From Bacteroidota bacterium (GTDB lineage: Bacteria > Bacteroidota > Bacteroidia > Bacteroidales > GCA-2748055): 28,528 bases of DNA. Made by a program: the position numbers and the translations under genes. The notes under the pieces were generated by a model. It worked only from the letters and a program-made list of their open reading frames with translations, did not search any database and was not told the DNA's origin. The stretch covers positions 1-28,528 of the forward strand of contig JAAEOI010000385.1 in assembly GCA_024244665.1 (NCBI GenBank). The letters run 5' to 3'. Shown one piece after another: positions 14,562-22,642 of this stretch. Each line of letters begins with the position of its first letter. The first letter of the stretch is position 1.

Positions 14562-17000
14562 ATGATTCGGAATTACATTGTAGTCGCGTTAAGAAACCTC
14601 TGGAGGCACCGGGGGTATAGTCTGATAAATGTTCTGGGCCTGGCTATCGGTCTCGCCAGCAGTATTTTGATCCTGCTCTATGTGATCAATGAACTCACCT
14701 ACGACCGCTTTCATGATAAATCTGACCAGATCTACCGGGTCTGGATATCGGGCAGCATGCCGGCTACAGAGATGCGCCATGCAGTAACATCTCCCCCCAT
14801 GGCCGAAACCATGCTGAATGATTACCCGGAAGTGGAGCAGACTGTGAGGCTGAGACTGTCAGGAGGATGGCTGGTGAGGACCGGGGACCGGATCTTTCAT
14901 GAAACACAGGAGGACTTCATTTTTGCCGATTCCACTTTTTTCGATGTGTTCAGTTTTGAATTGCTGAGGGGTGATCCCAAATCCTGTTTGCGTGATCCCA
15001 GGAGCATTGTACTGTCGGAGGAGTATGCGAAAAAGTATTTTGGTGACGAGGACCCCATCGGCCAGACTCTGAAGATTGAGCAGGACACCAACCTTTCTGT
15101 CATCACCGGTGTAATGGAGGACTTCCCGGTCAACTCTCATTTTCATTGTAACATGATCGGATCACTGAATACACTTGACAGGAGCCTGAACACCAACTGG
15201 GTGAATCACAATTTCCACACATACGTGGTTTTGAAAGAGGGCACCGATCCGGTTGAATTCGAGGCCCGCATGCATGAAATGGTGATTAAGTACGTGGGGC
15301 CGATTGTGGTGCAGTTTTTGGGAATTGATCTGGACAAGTTTGAGGCGGCCGGCCATTCCTATGGGTACAGGCTCCAGAAGCTGACCGATATACACCTGCA
15401 TTCGGATCTTCAGTATGAGCTGGAGCCCAATGGGAATCCAATGTACGTTTATATTTTCCTGGTGGCGGCGATCCTGATTCTGGTTATTGCGGGAGTGAAT
15501 TTCATGAACCTGGCCACTGCCCGCTCCACCGTCAGGGCACGCGAAGTGGGACTCCGGAAGGTGGTGGGGTCCAGGCGATCGCAGCTAATCTCCCAGTTCC
15601 TCACCGAATCGGTTTTGCTCAGCCTGGTTTCCATGTTGGTGGCCCTTGTACTGGTTTCCCTTTTGCTCCCCAAATATAACAACCTGATCCAGTTAAGTCT
15701 TGTCTTCGATATTTTCAGCAAGAGCTGGATCATTCCCCTTTTGATTCTTTTTGCCCTTTTTGTGGGTATTGCGTCAGGTAGCTACCCTGCATTTGTACTG
15801 GCCTCCTTTAAACCTGCGGCGATATTCAGTTCAGAGAAAAAGGCTGCATCCAGAAAGAGTTTTTTGAGAAGTATGCTTATCGTATTTCAGTTCACAGTGA
15901 CCATTGTGATCCTACTGGGCACTATTGTTGTGAACCGGCAGCTTCACTTCATGCAGAAAAAGGAACCCGGTTTTGGGAAGGAGAACCTGTTGCTGGTAAA
16001 ACGGTCCGATGTGCTTAAGCAAACAATTGATGCTTTCAAAGAGGAGATTGTTCAGCACAACAACGTGATTGCTGCTGCCAATACAACCCATGTCCCGTCT
16101 AACCAGTTTTCAGATAATGTGCATTGGCTGGAGGGAAGAGACCGGGGTGAGATATCCACACTGGCCTCATGCTTTGTGAGTTATGATTTTGGGAAGGCCA
16201 TGGGCCTGGAGTTGGTGAGCGGGAGGTTTTTCGATCCCAACATGCCATCCGATTCCTCGGCCGTTGTGATAAATGAAGCGACTGCAAGGGCACTTGGGAT
16301 TGAAGATCCCCTGAGCACCAGGTTTGTCCAACCCGGAGAGAACGGTGAGGAGGACTTTTTCATGCCCATCATTGGCGTGGTACGGGATTTTCACTATGAA
16401 TCGATGCAGAGTGAGATTAATCCTGTGGTGCTCCATTTTATGAGGGGTAACTACGAAGGTGTTTTAACCATTAAGCTGGGTGATGGAAACAAGGCTGAGA
16501 CCATTAGCTTCCTTGAACAGAAATGGAGCGAATTCAACTCCGAATATCCTTTTGAGTATTTCTGGATGGACGAACAGTTTGATAAGCTGTTTGATACAGA
16601 GCGCCGGACCAGTCAGATCCTGGGAATATTTTCATTTCTCAGTATCTTCATCACCTGCCTGGGCCTGCTGGGCCTGATCTCCTATACCACTACCCAGCGA
16701 ACCCGTGAGATAGGTATCCGGAAGATCATGGGTGCATCAGTCAAAATCGTAATGCGCTTGCTCTCCAGGGAGATGATAAACCTGCTCAGCATTAGTGCTC
16801 TGATATCAATTCCAGCCTTTTTTGGAGTCAGGGCTTGGCTACAGCGTTTTGCCTATCATATTAATTTCCAGGTAGGTATCTATTTTTTGGTCCTTGGAGC
16901 TGTAGTGATCACGATTCTCATCCTGGCCATGGCTACCGTAAGTTTTCACTCATACCGGGCTGCCACTGCGAACCCGGCCGATAGCCTGAGAGTCGACTAA
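14562..17000 (+). CDS. FtsX/MacB-type ABC transporter permease (copy 2)
   Basis: An 812-residue paralogue of copy 1 with the same layout: TM1 at about 20-42 (INVLGLAIGLASSI), a periplasmic domain, a central group of TM helices, a second periplasmic domain and three final helices. FtsX-type signatures are REVGLRKVVGS (about 327-337) and REIGIRKIMGA (about 717-727). A YFGDEDP motif in the first periplasmic domain is shared exactly with copy 1, and the C-terminus reads NPADSLRVD. Similarity between the copies is clear by eye along the whole length (for example NFMNLATAR, GIASGSYPAF and ADSTFF), so they arose by duplication or belong to one expanded family. It probably works with an ATPase encoded elsewhere. 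Substrate unknown. Confidence 0.92.
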   Translation: MIRNYIVVALRNLWRHRGYSLINVLGLAIGLASSILILLYVINELTYDRFHDKSDQIYRVWISGSMPATEMRHAVTSPPMAETMLNDYPEVEQTVRLRLSGGWLVRTGDRIFHETQEDFIFADSTFFDVFSFELLRGDPKSCLRDPRSIVLSEEYAKKYFGDEDPIGQTLKIEQDTNLSVITGVMEDFPVNSHFHCNMIGSLNTLDRSLNTNWVNHNFHTYVVLKEGTDPVEFEARMHEMVIKYVGPIVVQFLGIDLDKFEAAGHSYGYRLQKLTDIHLHSDLQYELEPNGNPMYVYIFLVAAILILVIAGVNFMNLATARSTVRAREVGLRKVVGSRRSQLISQFLTESVLLSLVSMLVALVLVSLLLPKYNNLIQLSLVFDIFSKSWIIPLLILFALFVGIASGSYPAFVLASFKPAAIFSSEKKAASRKSFLRSMLIVFQFTVTIVILLGTIVVNRQLHFMQKKEPGFGKENLLLVKRSDVLKQTIDAFKEEIVQHNNVIAAANTTHVPSNQFSDNVHWLEGRDRGEISTLASCFVSYDFGKAMGLELVSGRFFDPNMPSDSSAVVINEATARALGIEDPLSTRFVQPGENGEEDFFMPIIGVVRDFHYESMQSEINPVVLHFMRGNYEGVLTIKLGDGNKAETISFLEQKWSEFNSEYPFEYFWMDEQFDKLFDTERRTSQILGIFSFLSIFITCLGLLGLISYTTTQRTREIGIRKIMGASVKIVMRLLSREMINLLSISALISIPAFFGVRAWLQRFAYHINFQVGIYFLVLGAVVITILILAMATVSFHSYRAATANPADSLRVD

Positions 17001-17047
17001 AATCTGTCTCATATTAATACACGATTTAAACTAAAAACCAATCAAAC

Positions 17048-18208
17048 ATGTATTTAAGATCAATTGTCATTCACATGGCAGCCGCCTTATTCCTTGTCAA
17101 TATCGGTACATTGGCACAGGATTCTGAAGAGAATCGCCTGGAATTTGAACTGCAAATCCAGTCAAAATTCCTGAACGAGGAGCGAACACTGACCATTGCT
17201 CTCCCTGATGGCTATTACGCTTCAGAAGACAATTACCCGGTTTTCTACCTCCTGGATGGAAGAACACACTTTCAACATTCGGGTGGAGCAGTCAATTTTC
17301 TTTCACAACGGGGTATTATTCCGCAAGTAATCCTTGTTTCGGTTCATAACATCGACCGGAACAGGGATTTCTCACCGGTTCATGATGAGAGAATTCCCAC
17401 CTCGGGAGGAGCTGATAAGTTTCTTGATTTCATGGAGAAAGAGGTACCGTCAGCCTTGAAGGAAAAATTCAGGATCTCAGATTATTCCCTGCTGATGGGA
17501 CACTCATTCGGTGGCACTCTGGCAGTTCATGCACTGAATACCAGGCCAGGGCTCTTTGATGCTTTCATTGCTGTCAGTCCCTACCTGCATTTCAAGGAGA
17601 ATTATGTGATCAAAGAGGCCGGGAACCTGATAAAACCTTTTAAGAAAGGGGGGAAATCAGTTTATGTAACCGTAGGGGATGAGCCTGAATATTTTGAACC
17701 CATCAATGGTTTTTTACAGATTATTGAAAGCAGGACAAAAGGAACAGTTGACTACAAGCTTGAAAAAATGCCCTCGGAGACCCATGGTACGGTCCCCTAC
17801 ATCAGTATTTTCAATGGATTGAGATTTGTATTCTCTGACTGGGCTGTAAGTCCCGAAACTTTTCAATTGGGAATGGAAGCCATTGATGCCCATGTGGCCA
17901 AGACATCGAAAAAATACGGTCTTCAGGTCAAGACCTCCGAACTCATGATCAACCAGCTGGGTTATGCTCATCTTCAGAAGAATGAGATGAAAAAGGCGAT
18001 TGGAATCTTTTCGGAAAATGCAAAGCGTCATCCAGGTTCGGCCAATGTGTATGACAGTCTGGGTGAGGCCTATGAAATAGATGGCCAGCTGAAAATGGCA
18101 GAGAAGAATTACCAGAAGGCCTGTGACGTGGGAGGTATGTGGGGTGACCCAAACTACCCGGTGTATGTAAAGAACCTTCAAAGGGTCAGAAAGGAGCTTG
18201 AGAAATAA
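17048..18208 (+). CDS. Secreted alpha/beta-hydrolase esterase with TPR-like C-terminus
   Basis: A 386-residue protein. A signal peptide occupies residues 1-24, with cleavage near TLAQ-D. The esterase-type alpha/beta hydrolase domain (about 30-265) shows a YPVFYLLDG strand (63-71), the nucleophile elbow GHSFGG with S153, an acidic candidate at D211/E212 (VGDEPEYF) and the likely catalytic histidine H246 (ETHGTVPY). This resembles the Fes/IroE/esterase-D type used on siderophores or acyl esters; the substrate here is unknown. Residues about 300-360 form two TPR-like helical hairpins (LGYAHLQKNEMKKAIGIF and SLGEAYEIDGQLKMAEKNY). It starts 47 bp after copy 2 of the permease and may be in the same transcript. 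Family is firm; physiological role is open. Confidence 0.88.
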   Translation: MYLRSIVIHMAAALFLVNIGTLAQDSEENRLEFELQIQSKFLNEERTLTIALPDGYYASEDNYPVFYLLDGRTHFQHSGGAVNFLSQRGIIPQVILVSVHNIDRNRDFSPVHDERIPTSGGADKFLDFMEKEVPSALKEKFRISDYSLLMGHSFGGTLAVHALNTRPGLFDAFIAVSPYLHFKENYVIKEAGNLIKPFKKGGKSVYVTVGDEPEYFEPINGFLQIIESRTKGTVDYKLEKMPSETHGTVPYISIFNGLRFVFSDWAVSPETFQLGMEAIDAHVAKTSKKYGLQVKTSELMINQLGYAHLQKNEMKKAIGIFSENAKRHPGSANVYDSLGEAYEIDGQLKMAEKNYQKACDVGGMWGDPNYPVYVKNLQRVRKELEK

Positions 18209-18291
18209 AATCCCTGCCGCATGCCAATCATGATTGTCAATAACTAAGTGATATTCCATTCGGTAAACTGGAAAGGTATACTAGAATTAAT

Positions 18292-18311
18292 TCACATCTT
18301 TATTGATGTGA
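18292..18311. promoter_or_regulatory. Inverted repeat upstream of carB
   Basis: A perfect 7-bp inverted repeat, TCACATC-tttatt-GATGTGA, lies 64 bp before the carB start in the 167-bp gap after the esterase gene. No T run follows, so a rho-independent terminator is unlikely. The position fits an operator or a 5'-leader hairpin acting on carB. No known repressor site is assigned. Confidence 0.4.
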
Positions 18312-18375
18312 CTCCGGACTATTCCACAGCACGCAGGAAATCATATAAGATACTTCAGCAAACCAGAAATCAGCT

Positions 18376-21300
18376 ATGGCAAAACACAAGGACATTGAGA
18401 AGGTATTAATAATTGGATCGGGACCTATTATTATTGGACAGGCATGTGAGTTTGACTATTCAGGAACACAGGCTTGCAAAGCGCTGCGTTCCATGGGGTA
18501 TAAGATAGTTTTGGTCAATTCGAATCCTGCCACCATCATGACAGATCCGGAGATGGCCGATGTGACTTATATCGAAGCACTCAACGAATATGCCTTAACT
18601 GAAATCATCAAAAAGGAAAGGCCTGATGCCTTGCTTCCCAACCTGGGTGGACAGACGGGCCTTAACCTCTCTTTATTGCTGGCAAAAAGCGGTATCCTCG
18701 AGTTTTATGGTGTAAAGATTATTGGCGTAAATATAGATGCTATAGAAAGGGGAGAAGACCGGACAGCCTTTAAGGAAACCATGAATCGACTGGAAATTGA
18801 AATGCCAAGGAGCAAGGCTGTGAACACTATTGCTGAAGCTGAAAAAGTAGCTGATGATCTGGGCTATCCGGTTGTGATAAGGCCTGCATACACCATGGGT
18901 GGTACCGGTGGGGGCATTGTCTTCAATATTGAGGAGTTGCGGACAATTGTAAACAGAGGATTATCTGCCAGCATTGTGAATCAGGTGTTGGTTGAAGAAT
19001 CGGTCCTGGGTTGGGAAGAGCTTGAACTAGAGGTGGTCAGAGACGCAAAGGACCAGATGATCACTGTTTGTTTTATCGAAAACGTGGATGCCATGGGTGT
19101 TCATACAGGTGATTCATTTTGTACTGCCCCCATGTTAACTATTGCCCCTGAACTTCAGAAACGACTTCAGAAATATGCCTATGATATTGTTAGAGCTATC
19201 GAAGTAATTGGAGGTACTAACGTTCAGTTTGCTCATGATCCTGCAACAGGAAGGGTCGTTGTGATAGAGATCAATCCGAGGACATCCCGTTCGTCGGCAC
19301 TTGCTTCAAAAGCGACAGGATTTCCTATTGCTCTGGTTTCAGCACTTCTTGCCGGCGGACTGAGCATGGATGAGATACCTTATTGGCGCGACGGAACCCT
19401 TGAAAAATATACTCCCTCAGGGGACTATGTGGTTGTGAAATTTGCACGATGGGCTTTTGAGAAATTTGATAACCTGGAGGATAAACTGGGTACTCAGATG
19501 CAGGCAGTTGGTGAGGTAATGAGCATTGGAAAGAATTATAAAGAAGCATTTCAAAAAGCCATTCGTTCTTTGGAAATCGGAAGATACGGACTTGGTTTTG
19601 CCAGGGATTACAACAATAAATCCCTGAATGAGTTGATGGCACTGTTGAAGCATGCCTCCAGTGAGCGGCAGTTTATCATGTATGAGGCACTGCGCAAAGG
19701 CGCTGATGTGGAGGAACTTTTCATCAGAACCCACATTAAAACCTGGTTCATTTCTCAAATGAAGGAGTTGGTGGAGCTGGAGGAGCAGATCCTGAGTTTC
19801 AACTGGGCATCTTTACCGGGGGAGCTCTTTTTGCAAGCCAAAAAAGATGGATTTGCTGACAGGTATCTGGCCCAATTGCTCAGTGTATCTGAAAAGGAAG
19901 TTAGGGATAGGCGATATTCTTTAGGGATGAAGGAAGCTTGGGAGCCTGTTCCGGTAAGCGGGGTTGAAAATGCTGCTTATTATTTCTCAACCTACAATGC
20001 ACCTGATAGGGTTGAAGTAAGTGACAGGAAGAAGATCATGGTTCTTGGTGGCGGACCGAACCGGATAGGACAGGGGATAGAATTTGATTATTGTTGTGTA
20101 CATGCAGCAATGGCCATACGCAAAGCCGGATTCGAATCCATTATGGTCAATTGCAATCCGGAAACTGTTTCAACGGATTATGACACTTCTGATAAATTGT
20201 ACTTTGAACCGCTGACAGCTGAGGATGTACTTAGTATCTATGAGAAAGAGAAGCCTGAAGGTGTTATAGTTCAATTTGGCGGGCAAACACCTCTGAACCT
20301 GGCCAGTGAACTGGAGAAAGCCGGTGTGAAGATACTGGGTGCCACTCCGGACACCATCGATCTGGCAGAAGACAGGGATCGATTTCGAAAGATCATGAAG
20401 AAACTGGGTATCCCTCAGCCTGAATCGGGAATGGCAAGTACCCTGGAAGAAGCTATAGTAATTGCGAATAAGATCGGATATCCTCTGATGGTAAGGCCAT
20501 CATACGTTCTGGGAGGCAGGGCCATGAAGATCGTTTTGGATGAGCAAATGCTTGAACAGTATATTTCCGAAGCTGTTGGAGTTTCTCCTGACAGACCCTT
20601 GCTCATTGATATGTTCCTGGAAGATGCCATTGAAGCAGAGGCAGATGCCATTTCTGATGGTAACGAGGTATTTGTTCCCGCTGTGATGCAGCATATCGAA
20701 TATGCCGGAATCCACTCAGGAGATTCAGCCTGTGTGATACCCCCGGTGATTATTCCGGAAAACCAGCAGGAGATCATCAAGGAATACACAAAAAGAATAG
20801 CCATTGAATTAAATGTAGTTGGCTTGATGAATATCCAGTATGCCATTTATAAAGAGATTGTCTATATACTGGAAGCAAATCCAAGGGCATCCCGGACTGT
20901 GCCTCTGGTTTCGAAAGTATGCAACATTTCCATGGCCAAATTTGCAACCCAGATCATGTTGGGACAAAAGCTTTCCGATTTTAATTTCGAGGAACAAAAA
21001 ATTGAGCATTTTGGCGTGAAGGAGGCAGTGTTCCCATTTAATATGTTTCCCGAGGTAGATCCTTTGCTCAGTCCGGAGATGCGCTCAACCGGGGAAGTCC
21101 TGGGATTGGCAGACTCATACGGACTTGCATTTTTCAAAGCCCAGGAAGCAACCCAGACCAGTTTGCCCCTTGAAGGAACAGTGCTGATCACAATTGCCGA
21201 CAGGGATAAGGATAAGATATTGGAATGTGTGAAAGACTTTCAGGATATGAAGTTCAACATCATGGCTACCGAGGGAACAAAACGTTTTCTTGAAGAACAG

Positions 21301-21579
21301 GGCGTAGAATGTGAATTTGTAAAGAAAGTCCATGAAGGGAGACCAAATATTGTTGATGCCATCAAGAACGGGGTAATTAGCCTGGTCATCAATACACCTG
21401 CAGGGAAACAAAGTGAGTATGATGATTCCTATATCCGAAAGAACGCCATTAAGCATAAGGTGCCCTACATCACAACCACATCAGCGGCCCTGGCAGCCAC
21501 CAAGGGTATCAAAGACAGGAGAAACGGAGCCTACAAGGTGAAATCCCTTCAGGAGTATCATCTATCCATTCGAGAATGA
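18376..21579 (+). CDS. carB: Carbamoyl-phosphate synthase large subunit
   Basis: A 1067-residue protein, close to the usual length of about 1070. It makes carbamoyl phosphate from bicarbonate, ammonia (supplied by the CarA glutaminase subunit) and two ATP, for pyrimidine and arginine synthesis in the cytoplasm. The first half opens with VLIIGSGPIIIGQACEFDYS (from residue 10) and holds the carboxyphosphate ATP-grasp unit with RPAYTMGGTGGGI. The second half begins at about residue 553 (KIMVLGGGPNRIGQGIEFDY) and holds the carbamate ATP-grasp unit with RPSYVLGGRAM. A C-terminal MGS-like allosteric domain from about residue 935 (TVLITIADRDK) retains the INTPAG motif. All segments are intact. carA is not in the window. 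Neighbouring genes are unrelated, so carB appears to be transcribed alone. Confidence 0.98.
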   Translation: MAKHKDIEKVLIIGSGPIIIGQACEFDYSGTQACKALRSMGYKIVLVNSNPATIMTDPEMADVTYIEALNEYALTEIIKKERPDALLPNLGGQTGLNLSLLLAKSGILEFYGVKIIGVNIDAIERGEDRTAFKETMNRLEIEMPRSKAVNTIAEAEKVADDLGYPVVIRPAYTMGGTGGGIVFNIEELRTIVNRGLSASIVNQVLVEESVLGWEELELEVVRDAKDQMITVCFIENVDAMGVHTGDSFCTAPMLTIAPELQKRLQKYAYDIVRAIEVIGGTNVQFAHDPATGRVVVIEINPRTSRSSALASKATGFPIALVSALLAGGLSMDEIPYWRDGTLEKYTPSGDYVVVKFARWAFEKFDNLEDKLGTQMQAVGEVMSIGKNYKEAFQKAIRSLEIGRYGLGFARDYNNKSLNELMALLKHASSERQFIMYEALRKGADVEELFIRTHIKTWFISQMKELVELEEQILSFNWASLPGELFLQAKKDGFADRYLAQLLSVSEKEVRDRRYSLGMKEAWEPVPVSGVENAAYYFSTYNAPDRVEVSDRKKIMVLGGGPNRIGQGIEFDYCCVHAAMAIRKAGFESIMVNCNPETVSTDYDTSDKLYFEPLTAEDVLSIYEKEKPEGVIVQFGGQTPLNLASELEKAGVKILGATPDTIDLAEDRDRFRKIMKKLGIPQPESGMASTLEEAIVIANKIGYPLMVRPSYVLGGRAMKIVLDEQMLEQYISEAVGVSPDRPLLIDMFLEDAIEAEADAISDGNEVFVPAVMQHIEYAGIHSGDSACVIPPVIIPENQQEIIKEYTKRIAIELNVVGLMNIQYAIYKEIVYILEANPRASRTVPLVSKVCNISMAKFATQIMLGQKLSDFNFEEQKIEHFGVKEAVFPFNMFPEVDPLLSPEMRSTGEVLGLADSYGLAFFKAQEATQTSLPLEGTVLITIADRDKDKILECVKDFQDMKFNIMATEGTKRFLEEQGVECEFVKKVHEGRPNIVDAIKNGVISLVINTPAGKQSEYDDSYIRKNAIKHKVPYITTTSAALAATKGIKDRRNGAYKVKSLQEYHLSIRE

Positions 21580-21645
21580 ACGCTGAATAATGGGTTCTTC
21601 GTATGAATGATGATATGGGATAGCCTGACTATCAACAAGTACGAT

Positions 21646-21676
21646 TTGTGATTGTGCTAACAATGCTTTACTTTTA
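21646..21676 (+). promoter_or_regulatory. Candidate Bacteroidota-type promoter
   Basis: A TTG (21646-21648) and TACTTTTA (21669-21676) are separated by 20 bp. This matches the TTG-N19-21-TAnnTTTG housekeeping promoter form of Bacteroidota, with one mismatch in the -7 element. Transcription would begin near 21683, about 75 bp before the ATG at 21758. The rest of the 178-bp gap after carB shows no clear structure. Confidence 0.4.
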
Positions 21677-21757
21677 TCTGCAACCCCGGCCTCAGTATGA
21701 GCACATGGTTCATGCTGTTCGTGGGAGAGATAGTGAGCACTTAACAGCGGAATTTCA

Positions 21758-22534
21758 ATGAAGAGGCTCTTTCTTTTCATTCTGTATATAATCCTTTTGA
21801 GCGAGGGACCAATCTGTCTGGCTCAGGATTCTATCCAGGTAAGCGACCCTGTACTTGAGATCAGGGGCAATACGCTTTATATTTTCTATGAAATTCTAAA
21901 CAGTACAATATCTGAATATTTTACGGTACAGGTTGAGATCACCGATCAGAATGAGGAGATCATTAATGCTGTATCATTGTCCGGGGACTTCGGTGATCAG
22001 GTGCCTGGAGGAAGCAAAAATGAGATTATCTGGGATTTCGGGGCAGACAGTGTCTATCTAAATACTGACATATACGTCAAGGTTTATGCTGCAAAACTGG
22101 GAGAGGTTACCTCTGGCCATGAATTCACCAGGAGGAGCCTTATTCACCAGACAGTAGCGCTCCCGGGACTGGGATTATCCCGGATCCGTGAGGGTAAACC
22201 TCACTGGTTACGCGGGGTGGCTGGATATGGGTGTGTTGCAGCATCTGTCATTCTAAACAGGATGGCGATCAGTACCTTTAAAGATTACAAGGATCAAATA
22301 ACTTTAGAGGACACCGAGGCCCTTTATACCAGGGCCAACAGGCAGGATGCATTTTCGGAAGCTTTGGCATTTACGGCCATCGCTATTTGGGTGACTGACC
22401 TGATCTGGATCAAACTTACCACCTCCGGACTTCAGGAAACACCTCTCTACACCACATCCAGAGGACTATCCATAGGTGCAACAATTGAACCTTATTCAAT
22501 GGCACCTATGGTGGGCGTCAGGTACTGTTTTTAG
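21758..22534 (+). CDS. Exported beta-rich protein of unknown function
   Basis: 258 residues with a signal peptide (1-22, cleavage near CLAQ-D). Residues about 28-115 look like a beta-sandwich of Ig/FN3 type: alternating hydrophobic strands, a GDFGDQVPGG turn (about 81-90) and an EIIWDFG strand. This kind of module often precedes enzymatic or binding domains in Bacteroidota surface proteins. Residues about 128-258 contain LPGLGLSRIREGKPHWLRG and GYGCVAASVIL (two short hydrophobic segments near 155-165 and 205-222), and the chain ends in an aromatic residue (GVRYCF) after alternating strands. This part recalls small Bacteroidota outer-membrane-associated proteins of the DUF5683 type, but I do not recognise it with confidence. 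It leads the three-gene exported cluster. Function unknown. Confidence 0.7.
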   Translation: MKRLFLFILYIILLSEGPICLAQDSIQVSDPVLEIRGNTLYIFYEILNSTISEYFTVQVEITDQNEEIINAVSLSGDFGDQVPGGSKNEIIWDFGADSVYLNTDIYVKVYAAKLGEVTSGHEFTRRSLIHQTVALPGLGLSRIREGKPHWLRGVAGYGCVAASVILNRMAISTFKDYKDQITLEDTEALYTRANRQDAFSEALAFTAIAIWVTDLIWIKLTTSGLQETPLYTTSRGLSIGATIEPYSMAPMVGVRYCF

Positions 22535-22559
22535 GATACGACGTATTAACGACCAATTA

Positions 22560-22567
22560 TACCTTTG
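22560..22567 (+). promoter_or_regulatory. Possible -7 promoter element (TACCTTTG)
   Basis: TACCTTTG at 22560-22567 matches the TAnnTTTG form exactly and lies 75 bp before the ATG at 22643, in the 108-bp gap between two exported-protein genes. No good TTG partner at the expected distance was found, so support is limited. Confidence 0.3.
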
Positions 22568-22642
22568 ACAAGGAGAACATACGGTTAATCAGGAACGCGG
22601 GTGATGAGGGGGGGGTGATTTTATTTTCTTCAAAAAGAGACA

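Noticed and set aside
21562..21780. A 72-codon minus-strand frame spanning the carB 3' end, the intergenic gap and the next gene's start
   Set aside because: It overlaps two well-supported plus-strand genes at both ends, shows no recognisable motif, and the gap holds a candidate plus-strand promoter instead.
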